11,349 nt of DNA from JAQGMO01 sp050954505 (GCA_050954505.1 JBPBPY010000151.1:1-11349); one strand, 5' to 3'; counted from the first letter of the stretch, positions 1 through 7,343 are shown. The notes: a model not told the origin generated them from the sequence alone. Program-made: numbers and translations.

Positions 1-1
1 C

Positions 2-1702
2 ACCAAGGGCACGGAACGGGTGGCCGAGGTCGGCGCCCGGTTTTCCCTCGATGCCATGCCGGGCAAACAGATGTCGATCGATGGCGACATGCGCGCCGGC
101 GTGATCGACATGGATGAAGCGCGGCGGCGGCGTGGCCGGGTGGAAAAGGAAAGCCAGCTGTACGGCGCCATGGACGGTGCCATGAAGTTCGTCAAGGGGG
201 ATGCCATCGCCGGCCTGATCATCGTCGGTGTCAACCTGCTTGGCGGCGTACTGATCGGCACCCTGCAGCGCAGCATGTCGATTGGCGACGCCATGAAGGT
301 GTATTCGATCCTGACCATCGGTGACGGCTTGATCTCGCAGATTCCCGCCTTGTTCGTGTCGATCTGCGCCGGCATGATCGTCACCCGCGTGACGACCGAG
401 GATGGCACCAGTTCCAACATCGGTTCGGACATCGGTGCACAGCTGCTGGCGCAACCGAAGGCGTTTGTCATCGGTTCGGTGGTCATGCTGGGCTTTGGCC
501 TGATACCCGGCATGCCGACCACCACGTTCCTGATTCTTTCGGCCGTCGTCGGCACGCTCGGCTTTACCTTCCTGCGCAGCGAGCGCCGCGTGGTCGATTC
601 CGGCACCGGCCGGGCAGCCGGCACCGGTGGCAAGGAAGGGGCCGGCGCCAAGGGTGCTGCGGCGGCCGGCGCCGACAGCGCCAGCTTTGCCCCGACCGTG
701 CCGCTGATGGTCGACGTCGAAGCCGGCCTGGAAAATGCGTTTTCCGCCGAGCTGCTCAATGAAGAGCTCATCAAGATCCGCCGTGCACTGTATGCCGACC
801 TCGGCATCATTTTTCCCGGCATTCAACTGCGCTACAACGACCGTCTGCCGCGCGAGGTCTACGCCATCATGGTGGCGGAAATTCCGGTATCGCAGGGGCG
901 CTTGCGGCCCGATTATCTGTTCGTGCGCGAAAGCGCCGAGAATTTGACCGCCCTGGCGATCCCCTTCGAGGCCGACAAGAAATTCCTGCCTAACCTGGAA
1001 ACCCTGTGGACTCCGGCGCGTCTGATGCCGACGCTGGCGCGCGCCGGTATTTCCTTTCTCGAGCCGACCCAGCTGCTGAGCTATCACATTGCGTTCGTGC
1101 TCAAGAAATATGCTGCTGAGTTCATTGGCATCCAGGAAACCCGCTTGATTCTGTCGGAAATGGAAACCGCATTTCCCGAGCTGGCCAAGGAAGTCCAGCG
1201 CGTGCTGCCCATCCACAAGATTGCCGAAATCATCCAGCGCCTGGTCGGTGAAGAAGTGTCGATCCGCAATGTGCGCGCGGTGATGGAAGCCTTGATCGAA
1301 TGGGGCCAGAAGGAAAAGGACTCGGTGATGCTGACCGAATATGTGCGCGTGGCCCTGAAACGCCATATCAGCCACAAGTATTCCAGTGGCCAGAACGTGT
1401 TGCCGGCCTACCTGCTGGCGCCGACGGTGGAAGACACGGTGCGCGGGGCAATCCGCCAGACGTCGGGCGGCTCGTATCTGGCACTCGATCCGGCGACCTC
1501 GAAAAAGCTGGTGGAGAACATCAAGCGTGCGGTGGGCAACCTGGCCTTGTCGGCCCAGCGGCCGGTGCTGCTGACGTCGATGGACATTCGCCGCTACATG
1601 CGCAAGATGATCGAACAGGAATTATATGAATTGCCGGTATTGTCCTATCAGGAATTGACCACCGAAATCAATATCCAGCCACTGGCGCGGATTGAATTGT
1701 GA
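2..1702 (+). CDS. sctV: SctV, T3SS export-gate protein (partial, 5' end outside window)
   Basis: SctV (YscV/HrcV, FhiPEP family) forms the nonameric inner-membrane export gate of the type III secretion system; its cytosolic ring receives substrates and chaperones. The frame is open from base 2 and gives 566 residues. The family signature is intact at window residues 6-29 (ends DAMPGKQMSID). Hydrophobic segments follow at about 68-88, 109-127, 155-171 and 174-191. A Gly/Ala-rich linker (about 205-233) leads to the cytosolic domain, which runs to the stop at 1700-1702. Family proteins are about 690 residues, so roughly 125-130 N-terminal residues with the first membrane segments lie upstream. 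A GTG at position 20 is internal, not the start. The C-terminus appears complete. The neighbouring sctD-E-F genes point to SctV rather than flagellar FlhA. Confidence 0.96.
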   Translation, partial: TKGTERVAEVGARFSLDAMPGKQMSIDGDMRAGVIDMDEARRRRGRVEKESQLYGAMDGAMKFVKGDAIAGLIIVGVNLLGGVLIGTLQRSMSIGDAMKVYSILTIGDGLISQIPALFVSICAGMIVTRVTTEDGTSSNIGSDIGAQLLAQPKAFVIGSVVMLGFGLIPGMPTTTFLILSAVVGTLGFTFLRSERRVVDSGTGRAAGTGGKEGAGAKGAAAAGADSASFAPTVPLMVDVEAGLENAFSAELLNEELIKIRRALYADLGIIFPGIQLRYNDRLPREVYAIMVAEIPVSQGRLRPDYLFVRESAENLTALAIPFEADKKFLPNLETLWTPARLMPTLARAGISFLEPTQLLSYHIAFVLKKYAAEFIGIQETRLILSEMETAFPELAKEVQRVLPIHKIAEIIQRLVGEEVSIRNVRAVMEALIEWGQKEKDSVMLTEYVRVALKRHISHKYSSGQNVLPAYLLAPTVEDTVRGAIRQTSGGSYLALDPATSKKLVENIKRAVGNLALSAQRPVLLTSMDIRRYMRKMIEQELYELPVLSYQELTTEINIQPLARIEL

Positions 1703-1731
1703 GGTCTGCATGAACCATCCTGTCGCGATTG

Positions 1732-1794
1732 CTTCAAGGCCTTCAAGCGATTCACACGCTTCCGGCACTTCAAGCGCTTCCAGCGCTTCAGCGC
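1732..1794. repeat. Degenerate 9-bp tandem repeat between convergent genes
   Basis: Seven consecutive 9-mers of the type CTTCAAGCG can be laid out from 1732 to 1794, with two units (1741-1749 and 1768-1776) identical and the others diverged. The array lies in the short gap between the end of sctV and the end of the minus-strand STAS gene, and overlaps the last codons of the latter. It contains nested inverted repeats: AAGCGC at 1772-1777 with GCGCTT at 1783-1788, and CCGGCA at 1762-1767 with TGCCGG at 1798-1803. The transcript could therefore fold and might help end the two convergent transcripts, but no T-run follows. Confidence 0.6.
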
Positions 1795-2159
1795 TGCTGC
1801 CGGGGTTGATCGCCCGGTGGCGCAGCACGGACATGGTCCATTGCCTGGTCCAGCGTTTCAAAGCCGCTGTAGAGCGAAAACACGCCACTAACATCGAACA
1901 ATGCGCGCACGTCGGTTCCCAGTCCGGCAACGGCAAAGCGGCCCTGCACCGCGCGCAGGCGGTTACCGGTGTTGAGCACCACACGCAGCCCGTCGCTGGA
2001 CATGTAATCGATCAGCGAAAAATCAAAGACGATGCGCAGCGAGCCATCTTCCAGCGCACCCCGCACCAGCTCCTCGAGTTCGGGCGCAGTGGTCCTGTCG
2101 AGCCGGCCAAAGGGCCTGAGCACCAGGATGTCGTTCAAGGTTTCACTTTGAATGTTCAT
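1788..2159 (-). CDS. STAS-domain anti-sigma factor antagonist (BtrV/SpoIIAA-like)
   Basis: A 123-aa protein that is essentially one STAS domain. Proteins of this family bind and sequester an anti-sigma factor/serine kinase when unphosphorylated, so freeing the regulator it holds. Residues 11-100 fit the fold: an early strand (ILVLRPFGRLD), an acidic helix, the strand LRIVFDF, then YMSSDGLRVVL with S55 at the place of the phosphorylated serine in the usual DS(S/T)G loop. The usual acidic residue before the serine is Ser here, and Asp follows it. The ATG at 2157-2159 was chosen because the domain begins just after it; an in-frame ATG at 2211-2213 would add 18 unconvincing residues. Neither has a clear ribosome-binding site. 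It lies opposite the T3SS genes and is divergent from sctD. In Bordetella a STAS protein (BtrV) controls T3SS activity by partner switching; a like role here is inferred. No partner kinase or phosphatase is in the window. Confidence 0.85.
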   Translation of the reverse strand: MNIQSETLNDILVLRPFGRLDRTTAPELEELVRGALEDGSLRIVFDFSLIDYMSSDGLRVVLNTGNRLRAVQGRFAVAGLGTDVRALFDVSGVFSLYSGFETLDQAMDHVRAAPPGDQPRQQR

Positions 2160-2417
2160 CGACAAGGAGTTGACGTTGCAGTAAGCCGATTGTACTCCCG
2201 GCCTTTCCGGCATGGGCAGTTGTTAGTGATTCATTAGGGAAACGCCACCAGCACAGGCTGTCATTCGCGGCACCCGCTGACCGGTTTTTCATGCCGCACC
2301 CTTGTCGCCAACGCCTTGCAGGGCGATGGCTGGAAACGGTCTGAGTGCGGCCAGCGCGCGATGGCAAGCGATGATGGTGTTGCACGCTTGAAGTTGTGGA
2401 AAACAAGGAATCAAACC
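2160..2417. other. Divergent intergenic region between the STAS gene and sctD
   Basis: This 258-base non-coding stretch must hold the start signals for the minus-strand STAS gene and probably for the sctD-E-F operon. I find no convincing sigma-70 box, and no copy of the GGAAC-N15-GTTRC motif seen in the right half of the window. The only clear signal is an AAGGA ribosome-binding site at 2405-2409, eight bases before the sctD ATG, which fixes that start. Confidence 0.5.
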
Positions 2418-3944
2418 ATGTCCGCCGATACTGATATTGATACCGACACCGACACCGACACCGACACCGGGCTTGAGTTGCGCGTCGAGCTGAGGGTTTT
2501 GTATGGTCCGCAAGCCGGCAGCCGTCTGGCGCTTGCCGAAGGCGAATACCTGCTTGGTACTTCCGACCTGTGCACTATCATCCTGACCGGTCCAAAGATT
2601 GCACAGGAACATGCGATCCTGACCCTGGAAGGCGGACAGATCACCATTCAACCGCTGGACCGGGAATTGTCCGATGCCGCAGGCAACGACTTTACCGATT
2701 CGATGACGCTCGCGCCCGGGCAAGCCATCGAGCTGGGTGGCATCTGGATCACGGTCGACGACCCCGACGCCGAATGGCCGGACATGCAGTCGATCGCGCC
2801 AGCGCCTGGCGCCTTGCCTGCACCGAACGGCGATGGCACCGACGACGATGACCAGGACGATGCAGCGGATGCGCAGGCGGCGCAGGACGAGCGGTCTGCA
2901 CAAGCTGCAGCAGGCAATGTGGTGGTGGGCGATTCCCCGGCGGGCGCAATGGTGCTGGCGCAAGGGCAGGGCGCAGCACCGCGGCGCAACTTCCTGCGCA
3001 TGGGCATCGTCGGCGCAGCCCTGGCCTTTGCGGTTGTGGCCGCAGTGCTGGTCAACTGGCTGATGGCCGAGCACAACCAGGAGCGGCGCGCCAGCGTGGT
3101 TGCCGCAGTGACGGCACCGGTACTGACGCAACCCAAACCGGTGGCGCCGGCTGCCATTACGGCTTACCTGAAGATCCTTCCTTACGGGAAAAACCTGGCC
3201 GTTGCCCGTGACGATAGCGGTGACTGGATCGTCACTGGTGCCGTACGCACCAATGCCGACAAACAGGAGTTGAGCGCTGGCCTGGCGCTGCTCACGCCGG
3301 CGGCAACGGCCCATGTGACGGTCGATGAAGAGTTGGTGGCGGCAGCCAACCGCTTCCTCGCCGCGCGCACCGCCGGCAATGCCGTCATCCGCGCCGAAGC
3401 AGCCAGTGGAGGCGGCAGCCTGCGCCTCACAGGCGGTGCTATCGATGCGGCGACGGTGGAGACGGTCATGCGTGAACTCAAAGGCAATGTCCCTGGCATT
3501 CGCAACATCGTCTCCCAGGTTGCGCTGCCTCAGCAGTTGCGCGAGCGGCTGCGTGAACGCATCGGTGCAGCCAGGCTCGACAAACGCTTGGCGTATGTGC
3601 AGGAGGCGCCGGAAGTGGTGTTGAGTGGCAAGCTCAACAGTGAAGAGACTGCCCGTTGGGAAACATTGCTGGTGCAGTTTGCCCGCGACTACGGCAACAT
3701 CGTGCCAATCCGCGCCAGCATCGGCAATGGCAACATCAGCGTCAGCGACGGCATTCCCACAGTGCGCAACCAGCGTCTGCCGGTGGGCGTGCAGGCCATT
3801 GTCAGCGGACCGGTGCCGTACATCGTCACCAATCGTGGCGAGCGCATCAACCAGGGTGGCGAAATCGACGGCCAGACACTGTTATCGGTGCGCGACGGCG
3901 AAGTCGTCTTTGAAGGAAAACGCCGTATCCGCCTGATGAGGTAA
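2418..3944 (+). CDS. sctD: SctD, T3SS inner-membrane ring protein with degenerate FHA domain
   Basis: A 508-aa SctD (YscD/PrgH family), the outer component of the inner-membrane ring of the T3SS basal body. An N-terminal FHA-like domain occupies about residues 24-113. Its usual GR and SxxH phosphothreonine-binding residues are replaced (GTS at 47-49, QEHA at 63-66), as is normal for SctD. An acidic/Ala-rich linker follows (DDDDQDD at 142-148), then one membrane helix at about 194-216 preceded by Arg, and a periplasmic part (about 245-508) of ring-building modules. The ATG at 2418 has AAGGA eight bases upstream; an earlier in-frame start at 2316 lacks this and would add unrelated residues. Residues 4-17 are an Asp-Thr/Ile repeat made by a hexanucleotide array, which is unusual for the family. 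The stop lies three bases before the next gene, so the two are surely co-transcribed. Confidence 0.93.
   Translation: MSADTDIDTDTDTDTDTGLELRVELRVLYGPQAGSRLALAEGEYLLGTSDLCTIILTGPKIAQEHAILTLEGGQITIQPLDRELSDAAGNDFTDSMTLAPGQAIELGGIWITVDDPDAEWPDMQSIAPAPGALPAPNGDGTDDDDQDDAADAQAAQDERSAQAAAGNVVVGDSPAGAMVLAQGQGAAPRRNFLRMGIVGAALAFAVVAAVLVNWLMAEHNQERRASVVAAVTAPVLTQPKPVAPAAITAYLKILPYGKNLAVARDDSGDWIVTGAVRTNADKQELSAGLALLTPAATAHVTVDEELVAAANRFLAARTAGNAVIRAEAASGGGSLRLTGGAIDAATVETVMRELKGNVPGIRNIVSQVALPQQLRERLRERIGAARLDKRLAYVQEAPEVVLSGKLNSEETARWETLLVQFARDYGNIVPIRASIGNGNISVSDGIPTVRNQRLPVGVQAIVSGPVPYIVTNRGERINQGGEIDGQTLLSVRDGEVVFEGKRRIRLMR
2427..2468 (+). repeat. In-frame hexanucleotide array (ACCGAC type) at the start of sctD
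   Basis: Seven six-base units, the later ones identical (GACACC) and the first ones diverged (GATACT, GATATT), encode alternating Asp-Thr/Ile at residues 4-17 of SctD. Because the unit is six bases, gain or loss of copies changes the length of the cytosolic N-terminus but not the frame. Confidence 0.9.
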
Positions 3945-3947
3945 ACC

Positions 3948-4190
3948 ATGCCACCATTGAACATCATGCTTGACCTGGAAGAGAAGCTGCTTGGAGATCA
4001 TGACAACACGCTGCGCAAAACCATGATCGATGATTTGCTGCTGTTGCTTAAGAGCCTGGAGGCGCAGCGGCGGCTGCTCAATGACCGCCAGCGCTACCTG
4101 GAAATCGTATCCGCCGTGCAGGCTGTGTCATCGGCCTTGACCATCCTGCGCACCCTGTTTGTCGACCGGCTTGCCGAACCAAAAAAGTAG
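3948..4190 (+). CDS. Small T3SS protein in the SctE/YscE position (probable needle co-chaperone)
   Basis: An 80-aa, mostly helical, charged protein with no membrane segment or signal peptide. It lies between sctD and sctF, where Yersinia has yscE in yscD-yscE-yscF. YscE-type proteins are small two-helix co-chaperones that, with YscG, keep the needle subunit from polymerising in the cytosol. Length, the leucine-rich helices (around DDLLLLLKSLEAQRRLL at 28-44, then a second helix at about 52-73) and position all fit. Sequence similarity in this family is weak and the call rests mainly on context. GAGGT at the end of sctD serves as the ribosome-binding site for the ATG at 3948. No gene for a YscG-like TPR partner follows sctF, where Yersinia has it, so the partner may be elsewhere or this protein may act alone. 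Confidence 0.6.
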   Translation: MPPLNIMLDLEEKLLGDHDNTLRKTMIDDLLLLLKSLEAQRRLLNDRQRYLEIVSAVQAVSSALTILRTLFVDRLAEPKK

Positions 4191-4217
4191 CCACCGTTTT
4201 TTCACTGGAGAACCATC

Positions 4218-4457
4218 ATGTCAGATTATCTTACCCTCGCCGACACCAACACCACCGTCATGAGGAATTTGAAAATAGCGGACAAGACCTTGTACGACCA
4301 GCTGCAGAGTGTCGGCACCGGCGGCACCATCAGTGTGCCGGACATGGTCAATTTGCAGTACAACATGTCGGCCTATACCATCACGGCTTCGGTCGGCAGT
4401 TCCATCAACAAGGAGTTGAGCGACACCATGAAAAGCACGGTGCAGAAGATCGGCTGA
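4218..4457 (+). CDS. sctF: SctF, T3SS needle subunit
   Basis: A 79-aa needle protein of the YscF/PrgI/MxiH family, which polymerises into the hollow extracellular needle after export through its own T3SS. The length is typical (about 75-90). The C-terminal half shows the family pattern: a polar loop (VGTGGTISVPDMVNLQ at 32-47), then an amphipathic helix with QYNM, and a terminal helix NKELSDTMKSTVQKIG that ends, as usual, with Ile near the C-terminus. There is no signal peptide, as expected for a T3SS substrate, and no Cys. GGAG at 4207-4210, seven bases before the ATG, sets the start. It is the last gene of the sctD operon and is followed at once by a strong terminator. Confidence 0.9.
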   Translation: MSDYLTLADTNTTVMRNLKIADKTLYDQLQSVGTGGTISVPDMVNLQYNMSAYTITASVGSSINKELSDTMKSTVQKIG

Positions 4458-4467
4458 GGGCGGCAAG

Positions 4468-4500
4468 CCAGTGGTGCCAGGACACTGCACCACTGGTTTT
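4468..4500 (+). terminator. Rho-independent terminator after sctF
   Basis: A perfect 10-bp stem, CCAGTGGTGC at 4468-4477 and GCACCACTGG at 4487-4496, has a 9-base loop and is followed directly by TTTT (4497-4500). It starts 10 bases after the sctF stop and ends at the stop of the convergent glycosyltransferase gene, so it separates the T3SS operon from that gene. On the opposite strand the T-run is missing, so it probably works mainly for sctF. Confidence 0.88.
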
Positions 4501-6371
4501 CAGCGCCGCGACTTTTGCAGTTCGGCCAGCGCGCCGAGAATTTTGACAATCACGCCATCCCAATCACCACTGCGCTCCTGGCGAAACAGGCGCATGCCGG
4601 GGTACCACGGCGAGGTATCGGGTTGTGCCTGCCAGCGCCAGTCACAGGCCCAGGGCAGCAATACCCAGACCGGCAATGCCATGGCGCCCGCCAGGTGCGC
4701 CAGCGCAGTGTCGACGCTGATGATCAAGTCCAGGGTGCAGGCAATGGCAGCGGTTTCGGCGAAATCGCCCATCGCATGCGGTGTATGAACGATGGCGGCA
4801 TTGCCGCGTAAAAAAATCGCGTCGTCAGCGCTGACTTGCTGCTGCAACAGAACCAGGTCGGCAATTTTTTGCAGCGGCGCAAATGCCGCCAAGGGCATCG
4901 AGCGCAGGCGATTGCCGGCATAGCTGGTACTGCCCGAGCAGGCAATGCCGATGCGCGGCAAGCGGGTCATGACGGCACCGTCGGCCGGCCTGCTCGTGCC
5001 GGCAGTGGGGACAGTGCTTGCGACATCGGTTGTGCCTTCGCTTGTTCCAGCGCTTGCACGCTTGCCGGCGCCATCGCCATCGCCATCGCCATCGCCATTG
5101 TTGCCGATGGTGGCGGCAAACAGATACGGCGTGCGGCCAGGGATTGTCTCGATGCGGGTCTTCAACGCCAGCGGCAGACTCAGCAGCGGGGTCTGGAAGT
5201 CGCAAGGCGGGACTTCCTCGCCCACGCTGACGATCTGGCAGCCTGGCAAGCTTTGCTGCAGCAGGCGTTGCAGGGTGGCTGGCACTTCCACCACGATCGT
5301 GCAGCCACTGGCGCCAACCATCGAAATATAGCGGCAAAACTGCAGCGTGTCACCAAGTCCCTGTTCGGCCCACAGCAAGATCCGCTTGCCGGCCAGATCC
5401 TCGGCCCCAAGCCAGAGAGGCAGATGCTGATGACGCAACGGTTCAGCACCGCTGCGTTTCCAGCGCGCTTCGAACTGTTGCCAGCCGACTTCGTAATCGC
5501 CCATTGCCAAACGTGCCAGCGCTTCGCCACACTGGGCATCGGCATGCTCGGGTGCGATTGCCAAGGCGCGATCGTAATCCTGCACTGCCAAGGCATACTG
5601 ATGCAAATCATTTTTCAAGGTTCCCCGATTGATCCAGGCATTGATACAACTTGCGTCAAGCGCAATGGCATGATCAAAACTTGCCAGGGCTTCATCGGTC
5701 TTGCCAGCATGGCGTAGCGCCACGCCGCGGTTGGACCAGATCAATGCCTCGCCCGGGTTGAGCGCCAGCGCCGTTTCATAACAAGCCAGCGCTTCGTCGA
5801 ACTGCTGCATGCAATCGAGCGTGCTGCCCTTGTTCATCCACGCGGCAGCGTCGTCGGGCTGCAGCGTCAGCGCCTTTTCATGGCACACCAGCGCTTCGTC
5901 AAAACGGTCCAGTTCATGGAGTACATTGCCGCGATTGGTCCAAGCCGCCAGGTGGTGGGGCTGCAGCAGGATGGCGTGCTCCAGGCTGGCCAGCGCCTCT
6001 TCGCGCCCGCCAAGGCTGCGCAATACCGTGCCGCGATCGGACCAGGCATCGGCATCGGCGTTGCCGAGCGCAATGACGCGGTCCCAGGCCAGCGCCGCCT
6101 GGGCGATTTCACCGCAGTCCCAGGAAGCCCGCGCCAGATTGGCCAGCAGGGCACCGTTCTCGGGGGCGCGTTCGCTGGCACGGCGCAGCAGGTCTGCCGC
6201 CTGGCGCGGTTTGCCGCTCAGGGCATATACCACGCCCAGCATTTGCAAGGCATCGGCATGCTCGGGGTCTCCCGTGAGAACATCTTGCAAGACCTCGCTG
6301 GCAGACTGCAAAGCGCCATTGCTGAGGTAAAAGTAGGCTTTCTGGATGGCGTTTTTCTCGTCGCTGTGCAT
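4500..6371 (-). CDS. TPR protein with glycosyltransferase family 9-like C-terminal domain
   Basis: A 623-aa protein. Residues about 9-300 are a series of TPR units (for example AAAWMNKGSTLDCMQQFDEAL at 176-195, then AIALDASCINAWINRG), a protein-binding superhelix. The C-terminal half (about 318-620) resembles ADP-heptose-type glycosyltransferases of family 9: LLWAEQGLGDTLQF at 332-345 and SVDTALAHLAGAMALPVWVL at 552-571, then DWRW and SPWYPGMRLFRQ. Such TPR-transferase fusions are common in proteobacteria; the sugar and acceptor are usually unknown. About 50 residues (424-470) between the two lobes of the transferase are low-complexity: a Gly-Asp repeat followed by a Ser/Thr/Ala/Gly-rich stretch. 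No signal peptide or membrane helix is visible, so it is probably cytosolic. It is convergent with sctF, with its own upstream region, so a link to the T3SS is not shown. The start has only a weak GGGA ribosome-binding site. Confidence 0.85.
   Translation of the reverse strand: MHSDEKNAIQKAYFYLSNGALQSASEVLQDVLTGDPEHADALQMLGVVYALSGKPRQAADLLRRASERAPENGALLANLARASWDCGEIAQAALAWDRVIALGNADADAWSDRGTVLRSLGGREEALASLEHAILLQPHHLAAWTNRGNVLHELDRFDEALVCHEKALTLQPDDAAAWMNKGSTLDCMQQFDEALACYETALALNPGEALIWSNRGVALRHAGKTDEALASFDHAIALDASCINAWINRGTLKNDLHQYALAVQDYDRALAIAPEHADAQCGEALARLAMGDYEVGWQQFEARWKRSGAEPLRHQHLPLWLGAEDLAGKRILLWAEQGLGDTLQFCRYISMVGASGCTIVVEVPATLQRLLQQSLPGCQIVSVGEEVPPCDFQTPLLSLPLALKTRIETIPGRTPYLFAATIGNNGDGDGDGDGAGKRASAGTSEGTTDVASTVPTAGTSRPADGAVMTRLPRIGIACSGSTSYAGNRLRSMPLAAFAPLQKIADLVLLQQQVSADDAIFLRGNAAIVHTPHAMGDFAETAAIACTLDLIISVDTALAHLAGAMALPVWVLLPWACDWRWQAQPDTSPWYPGMRLFRQERSGDWDGVIVKILGALAELQKSRR
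5069..5100 (-). repeat. In-frame hexanucleotide array (CCATCG type) in the glycosyltransferase gene
   Basis: About five six-base units encode a Gly-Asp run (GDGDGDGDG, residues 426-434) on the minus strand. The array lies in a low-complexity linker between the two lobes of the transferase domain, where family members normally have a short loop. Copy-number change would keep the frame. Confidence 0.9.
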
Positions 6372-6397
6372 GGCGAATCCCGGGTCGATGAAAGTTG

Positions 6398-6426
6398 AAT
6401 TTACTCAACAATGCAGGAGCCGACAA
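6398..6426 (-). promoter_or_regulatory. Possible sigma-70 promoter of the TPR-glycosyltransferase gene
   Basis: On the minus strand TTGTCG (plus 6421-6426) and TAAATT (plus 6398-6403) are separated by 17 bases, each matching four of six consensus positions. The implied transcript start lies about 20 bases before the ATG. This is a weak match in an AT-richer stretch and is offered only as the best candidate. Confidence 0.3.
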
Positions 6427-6634
6427 TCCGCATTAGCAGTGACTAACATTTCTTGCGTGCTTCGCATAACCGCGTGATGAACGCCTTTTCCAGCGCTGTG
6501 TGCAGCGAGGTGCCCTGCCTGCATGCCGGACAACATCCTGCCTTCACCGGTAGACGAAATTTCACTGAAGGCATTCAAGGATATTCAACCAATGCTGCTG
6601 CTGCTTGTGTAAAAACGTATTTCCGTTCGTTTAT
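6427..6634. other. Divergent intergenic region between glycosyltransferase and sigma gene
   Basis: The whole gap is 343 bases (6372-6714). Apart from the possible minus-strand promoter at its left and the ECF-type motif at its right, I see no coding capacity, RNA gene or strong hairpin. It is AT-richer than the flanking genes and contains a short CTG run around 6591-6605. Confidence 0.4.
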
Positions 6635-6662
6635 GGAACTAGTCATCGAGCCTTGTTACTTA
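6635..6662 (+). promoter_or_regulatory. Putative ECF promoter, copy 1 (upstream of the sigma gene)
   Basis: GGAAC at 6635-6639, 15 bases, then GTTACTTA at 6655-6662, 52 bases before the sigma ATG. The same GGAAC-N15-GTTRCNNA arrangement occurs at 7344 and 7866. A GGAA(C/T) -35 box with a GTT -10 element is known for several ECF sigma groups (for example SigR/SigH types), usually with slightly different spacing. Its place before the sigma gene suggests autoregulation, which is inferred. Confidence 0.7.
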
Positions 6663-6714
6663 GTGCTTAGCGCGCGGACAAAACCGTTGCTCGGCGTGCA
6701 CGGAGGTGACCGGG

Positions 6715-7281
6715 ATGAATAAAATTGTCGCGCTCGAAGCGCAGCGCTGGATAGAAAATGCGCGCAAAGGTGATGAGGTGGCATTTGCCAATTTGACCAA
6801 GGCGCATTATGCCCAGGTCTGGCGTTTCCTCTTCAAGTGGGTCAAAAATCGTGATGATGCGGAAGAACTCGCGCAAGAGACCTTCCTGGCTGCCTGGCGC
6901 AGCCTGCCCCATTTTCGTTCCGACTCCAAATTTTCCACCTGGTTGCTGGGCATCGCATTGAACCTGGCACGCAACCATCACAACCGTTCGCCGGCGCGCA
7001 ACCGCGAAGTCGAACTCGACGAAGCTGCCCACCTCGATACGCCAGCCTCGCCCGGTTCCGATCCTCAGGTGCACTTCGAGCACATGGCAACGATTCGCGC
7101 TCTCGACCGTGCTATCAACCGCCTGCCCGCCGACATGCGGGAAATCATGCTGCTCATCAAGGTGGAAGGTTTGTCCATGGAAGAAGTGGCCAGCATGCTG
7201 TCGTTGCCACTTGGAACGGTGAAAAGCCGCTTATCACGAGGAAAGGAAAAGCTCACTGAAGACATGCGTGTTTATCTGTAG
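6715..7281 (+). CDS. ECF-type RNA polymerase sigma factor (sigma-70 family)
   Basis: A 188-aa ECF sigma factor. Region 2 spans about residues 25-91, with the core-binding and -10-recognition pattern NRDDAEELAQETFLAAWRSL at 45-64 and FSTWLLGIALNLARNH at 73-88. A variable linker (about 92-125) follows, then region 4 at about 131-180 with the helix-turn-helix LSMEEVASMLSLPLGTVKSRLSR for the -35 element. No additional C-terminal domain is present. The ATG at 6715 is preferred over an in-frame GTG at 6706 because GGAGGTG (6702-6708) is then well spaced as ribosome-binding site. No anti-sigma gene with a membrane helix or zinc motif is adjacent. It is preceded by, and followed by two further copies of, an ECF-like promoter motif, so it probably drives itself, the 82-aa gene and the export operon. 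ECF BtrS activates the Bordetella T3SS, but no T3SS promoter with this motif is visible here. Confidence 0.93.
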   Translation: MNKIVALEAQRWIENARKGDEVAFANLTKAHYAQVWRFLFKWVKNRDDAEELAQETFLAAWRSLPHFRSDSKFSTWLLGIALNLARNHHNRSPARNREVELDEAAHLDTPASPGSDPQVHFEHMATIRALDRAINRLPADMREIMLLIKVEGLSMEEVASMLSLPLGTVKSRLSRGKEKLTEDMRVYL

Positions 7282-7343
7282 CCACAATCGTCAAAAAAAG
7301 TCCTGAAAACGCACAGAAAATTTGCCACAATCAGCAATAACCG

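Noticed and set aside
1692..2237. 181-codon plus-strand open frame
   Set aside because: It is antisense to the well-supported STAS gene and its product is composition-driven; it overlaps the end of sctV.
2237..2270. ECF-like GGAAAC box upstream of sctD
   Set aside because: It lacks the GGAAC core and has no GTTRC element at 15 bases; not evidence that the sigma factor controls the T3SS operon.
2289..3314. 341-codon minus-strand frame opposite sctD
   Set aside because: It is antisense to SctD, has no recognisable domain and reflects high third-position GC.
2427..5100. Phase variation by the hexanucleotide arrays
   Set aside because: The period is a multiple of three, so copy change alters length but does not switch the genes off.
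4836..5717. 293-codon plus-strand frame opposite the glycosyltransferase
   Set aside because: It lies wholly within a strong TPR/transferase gene and its own sequence is unlike any protein family.
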